NCBI RefSeq assembly: GCF_001428505.1
Contig: NZ_LMHU01000007.1
Coordinates: 310,133 to 374,132, forward strand
Source of the DNA: Terrabacter sp. Root181
GTDB taxonomy: Bacteria; Actinomycetota; Actinomycetes; Actinomycetales; Dermatophilaceae
DNA length: 64,000 bases
Direction of reading: 5' to 3'
Positions 26,142 to 34,985 of this stretch are shown here, in pieces; position 1 is the stretch's first letter; each line of letters opens with the position of its first letter. A model generated the notes under the pieces. It saw only the letters and a program-made list of their open reading frames with translations. It was not told the origin of the DNA and did no database searches. A program made the translations under genes and the position numbers.

Positions 26142-26483
26142 TCAGGTGCCGGCGGGCACACCGGGGAAGAGGTAGACCTCCTCGCCACGGACCTCGACCC
26201 GGTGGGTCCGCACCGGCTTCGTCGCGGGCAGGCACATGGGCTTGCCGTCGCTCAGGCAGAAGCGCGTGGCGTGCAGTGGGCACTCGACCTCGCCGGCCTC
26301 GACCCAGCCGTCCGCGAGCGAGGCGTCCTCGTGCGAGCACGTGTCGTCGAGGGCGTAGTACGTGCCGTCGTCGTCGCGGAAGAGCGAGATCGGCTCGTCC
26401 GTCGCCGTGACCGCGACATCGAGGACGAGCGCCTCGCCGGGCTCGACGTCGTCGACCGCAGCCACGCGGATGCCGTCACTCAT
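26142..26483 (-). CDS. Rieske [2Fe-2S] ferredoxin subunit-like protein
   Basis: A 113-residue protein with the Rieske ligands C49-x-H51 (DDTCSHEDAS) and C68-x2-H71 (ECPLHATRF). It looks like the ferredoxin component of a non-haem dioxygenase or a nitrite-reductase small subunit type. No oxygenase or reductase partner is nearby. ATG 26483 follows GAGGA by 8 nt; an upstream GTG at 26498 is possible. Confidence 0.87.
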   Translation of the reverse strand: MSDGIRVAAVDDVEPGEALVLDVAVTATDEPISLFRDDDGTYYALDDTCSHEDASLADGWVEAGEVECPLHATRFCLSDGKPMCLPATKPVRTHRVEVRGEEVYLFPGVPAGT

Positions 26484-26625
26484 GCTGTCGTTCCTCACGT
26501 GCCAGGGGAATGGTCACGGGCGAGCCTAGAGGTTGGCTCCGCGACCACCGCGCCCGCCTCCACGCGGGTTGCAGGCCGGTCGCTAGACTCCGACCGATCT
26601 CAGCGGCCCGGTCGCTGGCGGTCCC

Positions 26626-26699
26626 GGGGCAGTAGCTCAGCCGGTCAGAGCAGCGGACTCATAATCCGTCGGTCCAGGGTTCAAGCCCCTGCTGCCCCA
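26626..26699 (+). tRNA. tRNA-Met, elongator (anticodon CAT)
   Basis: A 74-nt cloverleaf: acceptor GGGGCAG/CTGCCCC, anticodon loop CTCATAA, T-loop TTCAAGC, discriminator A, no encoded CCA. The G1-C72 pair and lack of GGG/CCC in the anticodon stem rule out the initiator. tRNA-Ile2 with a CAT anticodon cannot be fully excluded. Confidence 0.92.
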
Positions 26700-26718
26700 C
26701 CCCGTCTCTGTGTATGAC

Positions 26719-26805
26719 TTCGCCTGATCGTTGACATTCGGGCTTCGCCTGATGCTTGACGATGTTTCGGGTGATGGTTGACAGCTACTTCGGCTGATCC
26801 TTGAC
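26719..26805 (+). repeat. four tandem 17-bp repeats, consensus TTCGSSTGATSSTTGAC
   Basis: Copies start at 26719, 26744, 26766 and 26789, so spacing is 22-25 bp, about two helical turns. All four keep TTCG, TGAT and TTGAC; the S positions vary. The array starts 20 nt after the tRNA-Met 3' end. It resembles the repeated protein-binding ends of some actinobacterial transposons, but no transposase gene is present. Confidence 0.75.
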
Positions 26806-26875
26806 GCTCTCTTCATGAAGGAGATGAGCGTGGCTGCTGGACGTGGGGAACCGGCATGCGCTAGGCGGCGTGGTG

Positions 26876-26895
26876 CATCACTCGATCGAGTGATG
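26876..26895. repeat. 20-bp perfect palindrome
   Basis: CATCACTCGATCGAGTGATG reads the same on both strands. It is 70 nt beyond the tandem repeats and in no convincing gene. It might be a recombinase or regulator site. Confidence 0.6.
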
Positions 26896-27017
26896 TCTTC
26901 GTCCCCCCCGCTGAGCGCCATCCACGACGTCGACCGCTGGTTGGCGGGTAAGGCCGAGCGCGCCGCCGCCATCCCGGGCGCGACCAGCCCCGCGGCGGCA
27001 AGGTGCGGGTGGCGCGC

Positions 27018-27049
27018 CGGCGGGCCGGCGGGCCGGCGGGCCGGCGGAC
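27018..27049 (+). repeat. four 8-bp tandem repeats (CGGCGGGC)
   Basis: CGGCGGGC occurs three times followed by CGGCGGAC. It is a simple-sequence tract in the gene-poor region. Confidence 0.7.
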
Positions 27050-27861
27050 GGCCTGGTCCGCAACCCGCTATCGAGGTCGGCGACCAGGCCGGGGGCGATG
27101 ATCAGCGGGTGAACCACGGTATGAATTGACCGCTTGGGCCGGCTGAGTGGTTGCGGGTTTGACCCGACGCGGCAGGGACTGACCGGCGGGGTGCGACCAC
27201 CGCCGGCCAGTCCTGCACCGAGTGGCCCGCACGGGCCGGTCGGCACCCGAACGGCGCTGAGGGGTCGGCACGGGACCCTGGGGTGGGAGTAGGGCCACGT
27301 GCTCGTCGACCACTGGGGTCTCGCCGTCCGCTGGTCCGCGCCGACCCTCCTCCCGAGAAGGGGCCTGCGCGACCATGGGTCCAGTGTCCCCCGCGGGCGC
27401 GCACCCTGCGAGCAAACGGCACAGATACGGCACCCCGGGACGACGACCGGCCCCCGAGCCCGTCGGGTCTCGCCCGCCTCACCCGCTGTGGCGCGACAGC
27501 ACCCGTCGCCGGGGACGGCGATCGGGGCGGGTCCCGCCGACTCCCCCGGCAGAACCCGCCCCGTCCTCACCCCAACCGGCTCTCCCGCCGGTCACGCTCC
27601 GACCTGTCCCCCCACGGTCCGGTCGGCCTTCCTCCCCCACAACGACCACTGTGCCCTGCGGACTGCAAGATCGAAACCCCCCAAATGCCGTGGTTTCCGC
27701 AAGATTGGCGCAAGGGGTGCGACGGGATCCGTCGTCGAAGGCCCCGAGGACCACCGTTCGAGGGGTCACGGATCGTCAGGTGCCAAGGCCCCGTGGCCGC
27801 CACGGCGCGAGTAGGTTCCGAGGACTGCACGCTCCGGGCCACCACATCTGGGAGATCACGA

Positions 27862-28812
27862 ATGCCACGCAAGCCCACCCTGCGCTGGATGGCCGTCGCC
27901 GCCGCCGCGTTCAGCGTCGTCGCCGTCGGCTCCTCGAGCGCCACGGTCAGTGCCGCTCCGACCCGTCCGTCACCCGGCACGGCCGCGTGCGCGACGGCGC
28001 CCGACCTCGCGCGCGTCCGCGCCGGGAGCACGGCCAAGGAGCCCGAGCTCTACTCCACCAACGAGGCCAACGCATACGGCGTCATCAAGGACGCTCCGCG
28101 GATGCCGAACGGCAGCGTCCACATCCCCACGGTCTTCCACGTCGTCTCGGACCACACGCTCTCGACGACCGAGAAGGCACGCTGGGAGCGGCTCATCGCG
28201 GCCCAGATGACCGTCCTCAACGACTCCTACAGCGGGCGGACGGCGCCCGACGCCGCGAACTCCCCGTTCCGGTTCTCCCTGACCAGGATCGACTACACGG
28301 TCAACGCGCGGTGGTACACCGTGACGCCCGGGAAGACCGAGCGCGACATGAAGAAGGCGCTCTACACCGGCAACTCCGAGACGCTCAACGTCTACTCGGC
28401 CAACATCGGCGGCGGCCTGCTCGGCTGGTCCTACTTCCCCAAGGGCTACAACAACGGTCGCGACTTCATCGACGGTGTCGTCATGCTCGACGAGTCGATG
28501 CCGGGTGGCACGGCCGGCAAGTACGCCCAGGGCGACACCCTGACGCACGAGGTCGGTCACTGGCTCATGCTCGAGCACACCTTCAAGGGCGGCTGCTCGG
28601 CGAGCGGCGACTTCGTGGCGGACACGCCCCGTGAGGCCGTGCCGCAGTTCGACTGCCCGACAGGAGCCGACACGTGCACCGCACCGGGCGCCGACCCCAT
28701 CCACAACTTCATGGACTACACGCAGGACTCCTGCATGGACATGTTCACGCGGGGCCAGGTCGAGCGGATGAACGACGCCTGGGTCGCCTTCCGCAAGATC
28801 CCGACGTCCTGA
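27862..28812 (+). CDS. secreted zinc metalloprotease (M43-like)
   Basis: A 316-residue exported protease. A signal peptide spans about residues 1-31 (basic start, hydrophobic core, ...TVSAAP). The metzincin motif HEVGHWLMLEH is at 229-239, and HNFMDYTQDSCMDMFT provides the Met-turn. Pairs of Cys around CSASG and CPTGADTC suggest disulfides, as in pappalysin-type M43 enzymes. ATG 27862 follows GGGAG by 7 nt. It is convergent with the next gene and ends at a strong hairpin. Confidence 0.88.
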   Translation: MPRKPTLRWMAVAAAAFSVVAVGSSSATVSAAPTRPSPGTAACATAPDLARVRAGSTAKEPELYSTNEANAYGVIKDAPRMPNGSVHIPTVFHVVSDHTLSTTEKARWERLIAAQMTVLNDSYSGRTAPDAANSPFRFSLTRIDYTVNARWYTVTPGKTERDMKKALYTGNSETLNVYSANIGGGLLGWSYFPKGYNNGRDFIDGVVMLDESMPGGTAGKYAQGDTLTHEVGHWLMLEHTFKGGCSASGDFVADTPREAVPQFDCPTGADTCTAPGADPIHNFMDYTQDSCMDMFTRGQVERMNDAWVAFRKIPTS

Positions 28813-28861
28813 CGGCGACTCGGCCACCCACTCAGGGCGTATGCCGTGTGCTGCGGACGTC

Positions 28862-28893
28862 GGAGCCCGCCGGTCCCGTGGCCGGCGGGCTCC
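28862..28893. terminator. bidirectional terminator
   Basis: Perfect 12-bp arms GGAGCCCGCCGG (28862-28873) and CCGGCGGGCTCC (28882-28893) with an 8-nt loop between convergent genes. A GTATGCCG copy (28849-28856) precedes it. Confidence 0.85.
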
Positions 28894-28908
28894 ACCGCGT
28901 CCCGTCGG

Positions 28909-29718
28909 TCAGAAGCCGGGGAACACCCGGCGCAGCGCGGGGAGGTGCGCGGCGCCGGCGACGCCTTCAGGGGTGTGCTCGGCGTCGAGCCGCCCGTAGA
29001 CGAGGCGGACGAGCGACTCCGCGGGCAGGACGACGTCAGCCGCGTCCGTGCCAGCGCCGGAGCCGGCTGCCTCGGCCGCTGCCTCGGTCTCCACGGGCTG
29101 GAGGCGGACGGCGTCGGCATCGACGTCCAGTCGGAAGCGGCGCTCGGTCCCGCGGGTCCCGACGACCACCGAGGTCGGCCCGGCGTCCGCCGGCGGACGG
29201 CCCGCGAAGGCGACCGTGCCCGGCAGGCGGTCCACGAGCAGGTCGACGGCCTCGGGTCCGACCGTGGCAGCCGGGTCGAGGACGACCTCGACGTCCCACG
29301 TGTGAACGGCGTGCTCGGCGAGCCGGGCTGCGGCGACGCCCGAGAGGTCGGACGGCCCGCCGAAGAGCTCGACCTCGAACGGCGCACCGGAGGAGGCGAC
29401 CTCCTCCAGCCTGGCGACGAAGCGGTCGTTGGCCGCGACGCTCTCGGCGACCTGGTCGGCCGGAGCCATGGCGTCCCACCGGGCCCAGACGGCCTTGAAG
29501 GCGTCGCCGTCGGGTGCGACCCCGTCCGCGAGGCCCGCGTCGAGGAAGAGGCCGAAGATCTCGGCCTGGCTGCCGAGGTGCGACGCGACCTGGGCGATGC
29601 TCCAGTCGGAGGGGTAGGCACTGCTCTCGTAGCGTTGCGGCTCGACCCGGTCGAGGACTCCCCTGAGCCTCTCGTGGGACGTTCGGACGGCGTCGATCCA
29701 GGTTGCCTGCGGGGTCAT
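28909..29718 (-). CDS. maleylpyruvate isomerase-like, probably mycothiol-dependent protein
   Basis: A 269-residue DinB-fold protein of the maleylpyruvate isomerase N-terminal family. The first helix with DWSIAQVASHLGSQAEIF and the later LAEHAVHTWDVEV supply the His residues that bind metal. Such proteins often use mycothiol. A paralogue lies at 51885. ATG 29718 has GGAG 6 nt upstream. The substrate is unknown. Confidence 0.8.
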   Translation of the reverse strand: MTPQATWIDAVRTSHERLRGVLDRVEPQRYESSAYPSDWSIAQVASHLGSQAEIFGLFLDAGLADGVAPDGDAFKAVWARWDAMAPADQVAESVAANDRFVARLEEVASSGAPFEVELFGGPSDLSGVAAARLAEHAVHTWDVEVVLDPAATVGPEAVDLLVDRLPGTVAFAGRPPADAGPTSVVVGTRGTERRFRLDVDADAVRLQPVETEAAAEAAGSGAGTDAADVVLPAESLVRLVYGRLDAEHTPEGVAGAAHLPALRRVFPGF

Positions 29719-30011
29719 GCTGGCTCCATCTCCTCTTCGGGGTACGGTCTCCAGCGCCAACCAACCGAGGGGATTCCCGATTCCCGATCGCCCCGCGAGA
29801 GACGGACATTGTCCCCATCAGTCACATACGTCACCGATTCTCGACCGGTTTTCCCGGGAACCGCCCCATGCGCAACCGGTCGACCTATGGTGGTCAGGAC
29901 CGGCCGGTCAGGACGTGGGGGCGTTCGTGGGGTCCTTCCGGTTGCGGCGGTTCGCCCGTCGGGAGAGTGTCGATGGTGACAGCAGGTGTGCCTCGAGGGG
30001 GTGGCTTGACG

Positions 30012-31397
30012 GTGACAGACGCCAATGAGCGAAGCGGTCCGTTCGTCCTGAACATCAGGATGAGCGGTCGGTTGGTGCCCTTCGCGACCATGCTGTTGTT
30101 GTTCGCCTTGCTTCCGTTCCTCGGGGGGAGCACCCCCCAGACCCCGACCGCCTCGGTCGTGCTGGCGGCCGGCTCCCCCGCTGCGGTGAAGGACGCCGTC
30201 GCCGCCGTCGGGCAGGCCCGCCAGGAGATGCGCGGATCGGTCGTCGGAGCGCCCACGGCCGCCCTGGCCCCGGTCGACTCGGCGTTCTCGGCCGCCATCG
30301 GAGGCGGCCTCTTCATGTTCCCCGCGATCAGCCTTGCGCCGGCCACGGCCCAGGCCATCGCGGCCCCCATCATCGGCCGACCCCTCTTCATCCACCCGGT
30401 GCCCGGTGGCGAGACCTCGCCGTTCGGACCGCGCATCCACCCGCTGCTCGGCCGTCCGATGTTCCACACGGGCATCGACCTCGCCGCCGCCTGCGGGACC
30501 CCGATCCACGCGGCCGCCGACGGCACGGTCATCTACGCCCGGGTGTCGGCGTCGTGGGGCGGGCGCACGATCATCGAGCACACCCCGACGCTGAAGACGG
30601 CCTACGGTCACCAGTCGAAGTTCCTCGTCACCGAGGGCCAGCACGTCAAGCAGGGCCAGGTCATCGGCCTCAGCGGCACGACCGGATGGTCGACCGGCTG
30701 CCACCTGCACTTCGACGTCATCGTCAACGACCGCTACGTCGACCCCGCGCCCTACCTGGGGTTCGCCCCGTCGGCCACCGCCTCCGTGCCGTATGCCGTC
30801 GTCCCGCACCTGGTGTTCGACCAGGGTGGCCGCGTCATCCGCACCGTCGAGGACGGTGACGTGCCGATCCCCGAGGCGACCGAGACGTCGTCGACCCAGA
30901 CGAGCACCGGTGGCCGTCCGCCGACGTCCACGCCGACGCAGCCGACGACGACGCAGCCCAGCACCTCCACGGGCACGCCGACGACGAGCCGCCCGTCGAC
31001 GACGACGAGCGCTCCCAGCTCGACGACGACGTCGAGCCCGACGAGCACCAAGCCCTCGCCGACGACGACCACGAGCTCGCCGTCCACCACCGTGCCGCCG
31101 ACGACCTCCGCCCCGTCGACGACCACGACGAGCGACCCGCCACCCGCCACCACGAGCGACCCGCCGCCCGCCACGACGAGCGACCCGCCCGCACCGACGT
31201 CCGAGGCGCCGTCCACGACGAGCGAGGCGGCCGCGCCGGTCGCGGCCGACCCCACGCCGACCGCGACGGCCACGGCCACGGCCACCGAGGTGCTCAAGAC
31301 GGCGACCGAGGTCGCGACCGCCATCGCGTCGGCGACCGACACCTCCTCGAGCGAGCCGACGGCCTCGACGACGACCGCAGCAGAGGGCGGCGCCTGA
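30012..31397 (+). CDS. secreted M23 family peptidoglycan peptidase with Ser/Thr/Pro-rich tail
   Basis: A 461-residue exported peptidase. A hydrophobic signal or anchor segment covers about residues 22-39. The M23 (LytM) domain at ~125-245 has the zinc ligands H152 and D156 in FHTGIDLAA and H231/H233 in CHLHFDV, so it should be active. After residue ~280 about 180 residues are Ser/Thr/Pro-rich with repeats such as PPPATTSD, a likely wall-spanning or glycosylated tail. GTG 30012 is my choice; ATG 29970 upstream and ATG 30060 downstream are alternatives. The ~290-nt upstream region holds no gene I can support. Confidence 0.85.
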   Translation: MTDANERSGPFVLNIRMSGRLVPFATMLLLFALLPFLGGSTPQTPTASVVLAAGSPAAVKDAVAAVGQARQEMRGSVVGAPTAALAPVDSAFSAAIGGGLFMFPAISLAPATAQAIAAPIIGRPLFIHPVPGGETSPFGPRIHPLLGRPMFHTGIDLAAACGTPIHAAADGTVIYARVSASWGGRTIIEHTPTLKTAYGHQSKFLVTEGQHVKQGQVIGLSGTTGWSTGCHLHFDVIVNDRYVDPAPYLGFAPSATASVPYAVVPHLVFDQGGRVIRTVEDGDVPIPEATETSSTQTSTGGRPPTSTPTQPTTTQPSTSTGTPTTSRPSTTTSAPSSTTTSSPTSTKPSPTTTTSSPSTTVPPTTSAPSTTTTSDPPPATTSDPPPATTSDPPAPTSEAPSTTSEAAAPVAADPTPTATATATATEVLKTATEVATAIASATDTSSSEPTASTTTAAEGGA

Positions 31398-31418
31398 GCC
31401 CGACGCTCGGACGCTGGT

Positions 31419-31448
31419 GTCAGGCCCCACCGCACGGTGGGGCCTGAC
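31419..31448 (+). terminator. M23 peptidase gene terminator
   Basis: GTCAGGCCCCACC (31419-31431) and GGTGGGGCCTGAC (31436-31448) pair over 13 bp with a GCAC loop, 21 nt after the stop. Confidence 0.88.
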
Positions 31449-31563
31449 CTGTCCGTTCTCGGGCGGAAGATCGGGTCTGCCTCGTTCGACGACACTCCTC
31501 ACGATTCGGGCACGCCCGGCGCGGAGGGTGCCTCCCGGTCCCCGGAGCCGATAGGTTTCCGGA

Positions 31564-32358
31564 ATGGACGACGTGAAACCCGACACCGCGGCGCCGAGTG
31601 ATCGGACCCCGGACACGCCTCGTGACCCCATGGTCGTCATCGACGGCGTCAACAAGCACTTCGGCGACCTGCACGTGCTGCGCGACATCAACCTCACCGT
31701 CGGCAAGGGCGAGGTGGTCGTCGTCCTCGGACCGTCCGGCTCGGGCAAGTCGACACTCTGCCGCGCCATCAACCGTCTCGAGACCATCGAGTCGGGCACC
31801 ATCTCGATCGACGGCAAGGCCCTGCCCGAGGAGGGCAAGCCGCTCGCGCAGCTGCGCGCCGACGTCGGGATGGTCTTCCAGTCCTTCAACCTCTTCGCGC
31901 ACAAGACGATCCGCGACAACGTGACGCTCGGACCGATCAAGGTCCGCAAGAAGTCCAAGGCCGACGCCGACAAGCAGGCGACCGACCTGCTCAAGCGCGT
32001 CGGCGTCGAGGCCCAGGCCGACAAGTACCCCGCCCAGCTCTCCGGCGGCCAGCAGCAGCGCGTCGCGATCGCGCGCTCGCTCGCCATGGGCCCGAAGGTC
32101 ATGCTCTTCGACGAGCCCACCTCGGCCCTCGACCCCGAGATGGTCAACGAGGTCCTCGACGTCATGGTCGGCCTCGCCAAGGAGGGCATGACGATGATCG
32201 TCGTGACCCACGAGATGGGCTTCGCCCGCAAGGCGGCCGACCGCGTCGTCTTCATGGCCGACGGGCAGATCGTCGAGGTCGGCACGCCCCAGGAGTTCTT
32301 CACCAACCCGAAGAGCGACCGCGCCAAGGACTTCCTCGGCAAGATCCTCACGCACTGA
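31564..32358 (+). CDS. gluA: glutamate/polar amino acid ABC transporter ATP-binding protein
   Basis: A 264-residue ATPase: Walker [10 protein letters not shown] (about 56-64), signature [16 protein letters not shown], Walker [16 protein letters not shown], switch VVTHEM. It is first in an ATPase-binding protein-permease-permease set that matches corynebacterial gluABCD. ATG 31564 is 6 nt after TAGGTT (31552-31557), so the mRNA may be leaderless. The N-terminal ~20 residues are an Asp/Pro-rich extension. Confidence 0.93.
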   Translation: MDDVKPDTAAPSDRTPDTPRDPMVVIDGVNKHFGDLHVLRDINLTVGKGEVVVVLGPSGSGKSTLCRAINRLETIESGTISIDGKALPEEGKPLAQLRADVGMVFQSFNLFAHKTIRDNVTLGPIKVRKKSKADADKQATDLLKRVGVEAQADKYPAQLSGGQQQRVAIARSLAMGPKVMLFDEPTSALDPEMVNEVLDVMVGLAKEGMTMIVVTHEMGFARKAADRVVFMADGQIVEVGTPQEFFTNPKSDRAKDFLGKILTH

Positions 32359-32449
32359 CACCCGGGACCCACAAGACCCACCGGACCTAGCGACAGGGCG
32401 CGGCACGCAGCACCGTGTGCCGCGAGCAACCACTCAGGGAGGAACCCAG

Positions 32450-33283
32450 ATGAAGGCACGACGACTCGGAGCCGTTGCGGCGGCTGCGACGTTGGCGCTC
32501 ACGCTCGCCGCGTGTGGCTCCGGCACCAGCGGGGGCGACGCCGGCAGCGGCGACGCGCTCAAGATCGGCATCAAGTTCGACCAGCCCGGCCTCGGCCTCA
32601 AGAAGGGCACCGAGTACTCCGGCATGGACGTCGACGTCGCCAAGTACGTCGCCAAGGAGCTCGGCACCTCGGAGGACAAGATCACCTGGGTGCAGGCGCC
32701 CAGCGCCCAGCGCGAGGACCTCATCTCCACCGGTCAGGTGAAGTTCATCGTGGCGACGTACTCCATCACCGACGCGCGCAAGGAGAAGGTCTCCTTCGCC
32801 GGCCCGTACTTCGTCGCAGGCCAGGACCTCCTCGTCCGCGCCGACGACACCTCGATCACCGGTCCGGACAGCCTCAACGGCAAGAAGCTCTGCTCGGTCA
32901 AGGGCTCGACCTCGGCCCAGAAGGTCAAGGACAAGTTCGCCCAGACGGTGCAGCTGCAGGAGTTCGGGACGTACTCCGAGTGCCTGCCCGCTCTCGCCAC
33001 CGGCGGCGTCGACGCCCTGACGACCGACGACGCGATCCTCGCCGGCTTCGCGGCCCAGCCCGAGAACAAGGGCAAGTTCAAGCTCGTCGGCAAGCCGTTC
33101 TCGACGGAGAACTACGGGATCGGCCTCAAGAAGGGCGACACGGCCCTCTGCCAGAAGATCACGGACGCGATCAAGAAGATGCAGAGCGACGGCTCCCTGC
33201 AGAAGGCCATCGACGCCAACCTCGGCCCGGCCAACTACAAGCCCGGCGCGGGCAACCCGCCCACGCCGGCTGCGTGCTCCTGA
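32450..33283 (+). CDS. gluB: glutamate ABC transporter substrate-binding lipoprotein
   Basis: A 277-residue lipoprotein: signal peptide with lipobox LAAC and Cys22, then a family 3 solute-binding domain (GIKFDQPGLGLKKG ... GMDVDVAKYVAKELG). ATG 32450 follows AGGGAGGA. It captures glutamate or a related amino acid outside the membrane for GluCD. A hairpin just after its stop (33297-33338) separates it from the permease genes. Confidence 0.93.
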   Translation: MKARRLGAVAAAATLALTLAACGSGTSGGDAGSGDALKIGIKFDQPGLGLKKGTEYSGMDVDVAKYVAKELGTSEDKITWVQAPSAQREDLISTGQVKFIVATYSITDARKEKVSFAGPYFVAGQDLLVRADDTSITGPDSLNGKKLCSVKGSTSAQKVKDKFAQTVQLQEFGTYSECLPALATGGVDALTTDDAILAGFAAQPENKGKFKLVGKPFSTENYGIGLKKGDTALCQKITDAIKKMQSDGSLQKAIDANLGPANYKPGAGNPPTPAACS

Positions 33284-33296
33284 CCGACTCCCACCT

Positions 33297-33338
33297 CGAG
33301 GGCGGGTCGCTCACCACACGGTGCGCGGCCCGCCCTCG
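33297..33338 (+). terminator. intercistronic hairpin between gluB and gluC
   Basis: Arms CGAGGGCGGG (33297-33306) and CCCGCCCTCG (33329-33338), perfect over 10 bp with a 22-nt loop, 13 nt after the gluB stop. It probably protects the 5' mRNA or partly stops transcription so that binding protein exceeds permease. Confidence 0.65.
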
Positions 33339-33402
33339 GCGGGGGTCCGGACTCCGACCCGTGAACCCCTGACCCACTGACTCGACAGCGGAAAGGAGCG
33401 TC

Positions 33403-34080
33403 GTGCTCGACATCATCGAGAAGTACGACATCCTCGGCGCGTTCTGGATGACCATCAGGCTCGCCTTCTTCTCGGCGATCGGCGCTCTCGTCATCGGCAC
33501 CGTTCTCGCGGTGATGCGGGTGTCGCCGGTGGCGATCCTGAGACGTCTGGGCTCGTTCTACGTCAACACGGTGCGCAACACCCCGCTGACGTTGCTCGTC
33601 TTCTTCTCCATCGCCGGCCCGTACTACATCCTGCAGATCAGCCTGACCGACGTGAACTCACCGACGGCGCTCGTGGACAACGGCATCCGGTGGGCCATCG
33701 TCGCGCTGGCGGTCTACCACGCGGCCTTCGTCTGCGAGGCACTGCGCAGCGGCGTCAACACCGTTCCGCTGGGCCAGGCCGAGGCTGCCCGCTCGATCGG
33801 TCTCACCTTCGGCCAGAGCCTGCGCGAGGTCATCCTCCCGCAGGCCTTCCGCGGGTCCATCGCCCCACTGGGCTCGGTGCTCATCGCCCTGACCAAGAAC
33901 ACGACCGTCGCCTCCGTCATCGGCGTCGCGGAGGCCTCGCTGCTGATGAGCGAGATCATCGAGAACGAGACGGCGAGCGTCACGGTCTTCCTCGTCTTCG
34001 CGCTCGGCTTCGTCGTCCTCACGCTCCCCGTCGGCGTGTTCTTCACCTCGCTCTCGCGCCGTCTGGCGGTGAAGCGATGA
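33403..34080 (+). CDS. gluC: glutamate ABC transporter permease
   Basis: A 225-residue His/Glu-type permease with about five membrane helices and the ABC-contact loop EAARSIGLTFGQSLREVILPQAFR. GTG 33403 has AAAGGAG 5 nt upstream. Its TGA overlaps the gluD ATG (ATGA at 34077), so both are made together and probably form the heterodimeric channel. Confidence 0.93.
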   Translation: MLDIIEKYDILGAFWMTIRLAFFSAIGALVIGTVLAVMRVSPVAILRRLGSFYVNTVRNTPLTLLVFFSIAGPYYILQISLTDVNSPTALVDNGIRWAIVALAVYHAAFVCEALRSGVNTVPLGQAEAARSIGLTFGQSLREVILPQAFRGSIAPLGSVLIALTKNTTVASVIGVAEASLLMSEIIENETASVTVFLVFALGFVVLTLPVGVFFTSLSRRLAVKR

Positions 34081-34961
34081 GTGCCGAGTCCGTTCTCTTC
34101 GACGCCCCCGGGCCCCGCGCCCGGCGGCGGCACGCGATCCTCACCCTCTTCGGCGTGCTGCTCGCCGTCGCCACCATCGGCGCCGTGCTCTGGAAGTTCA
34201 AGGCCCAGGGCCAGCTGGAACCCGAGATGTGGACCGTGCTGTTCAGCGCCGATGTGTGGACGCAGTACATCATCCCGGGACTGATCAAGACGCTCGAGGC
34301 CGCCGCGATCTCCATCGTCCTCGCCATGGCCTTCGGGCTCGTCTTCGGCATGGGCCGACTGTCACAGCACCGCACGCTGCGCTGGGTGTCTGGCGTCATC
34401 GTGGAGTTCTTCCGGTCCGTGCCCGTGCTGCTGATGATGTACTTCACGTACTCCTACTTCTCGACCAACGGCGTCTTCACGAGCGAGATCAACCCGCTCG
34501 CGGCCGTCGTGACCGCCCTGACGCTCTACAACGGCTCGGTGATCGCCGAGCTGGTCCGGTCGGGTGTGTTCAGCCTGCCGATGGGCCAGGCCGAGGCGGG
34601 CGTGTCCATCGGCCTCACCCCGCCCCAGGTGATGCGGTCGATCCAGCTGCCGCAGGCCCTCACCGCGATGCTGCCGGCACTCGTCGGGCAGCTCGTCGTG
34701 ATCCTCAAGGACACCGCGCTCGGCACGGCGGTGCTCTACCCCGAGCTGCTCCAGGCCGCCCGCGACATCGGCACCGGCTACAGCAACACGATCCCGGCCT
34801 ACATCTTCGTCGCGATCATCTTCATCCTGATCAACTACAGCCTGACCGTGGTGGCCGGACGGGTGGAGCGTCGTCTCAGCCGCCGCGGCCGCGGTCCTCG
34901 CAAGGGCGCACCGGCCACCGGCGTGGTCGGTGCCGATGCCGTCGGGACCCCGAGCCGCTGA
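34077..34961 (+). CDS. gluD: glutamate ABC transporter permease
   Basis: A 294-residue permease with the coupling loop EAGVSIGLTPPQVMRSIQLPQAL. It is longer than GluC at the N-terminus (a basic cytoplasmic segment and an extra helix) and has a basic C-terminal tail RRLSRRGRGPRKG. Its start overlaps the gluC stop. A very strong terminator follows 24 nt after its stop. Confidence 0.93.
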   Translation: MSAESVLFDAPGPRARRRHAILTLFGVLLAVATIGAVLWKFKAQGQLEPEMWTVLFSADVWTQYIIPGLIKTLEAAAISIVLAMAFGLVFGMGRLSQHRTLRWVSGVIVEFFRSVPVLLMMYFTYSYFSTNGVFTSEINPLAAVVTALTLYNGSVIAELVRSGVFSLPMGQAEAGVSIGLTPPQVMRSIQLPQALTAMLPALVGQLVVILKDTALGTAVLYPELLQAARDIGTGYSNTIPAYIFVAIIFILINYSLTVVAGRVERRLSRRGRGPRKGAPATGVVGADAVGTPSR

Positions 34962-34985
34962 CGCGAGCCGACGACACGGCATACG

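Larger units (their letters stand above)
26700..27861. other. 1.16-kb gene-poor region after tRNA-Met
   Basis: I see no convincing gene. It holds four 17-bp tandem repeats (26719-26805), a 20-bp palindrome (26876-26895), an 8-bp tandem array (27018-27049), and several arginine/proline-rich frames on both strands that lack family resemblance and good starts. A candidate -10 for the metalloprotease, TAGGTT, lies at 27812-27817. The position right after a tRNA suggests a degraded mobile insertion. Confidence 0.5.

Noticed and set aside
26815-27129. 104-codon plus-strand frame after tRNA-Met
   Set aside because: It begins near the tandem repeats and includes the 20-bp palindrome and the 8-bp tandem tract; low-complexity Arg/Gly/Ala sequence without a family resemblance.
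27068-27433. 121-codon minus-strand frame
   Set aside because: No ribosome site or family similarity; overlaps other Arg/Pro-rich frames of equal quality.
29719-30011. possible cyclic di-AMP (ydaO) riboswitch before the M23 peptidase
   Set aside because: Such elements often precede cell-wall peptidases in Actinobacteria, but I could not find the conserved segments in the ~290 nt upstream.
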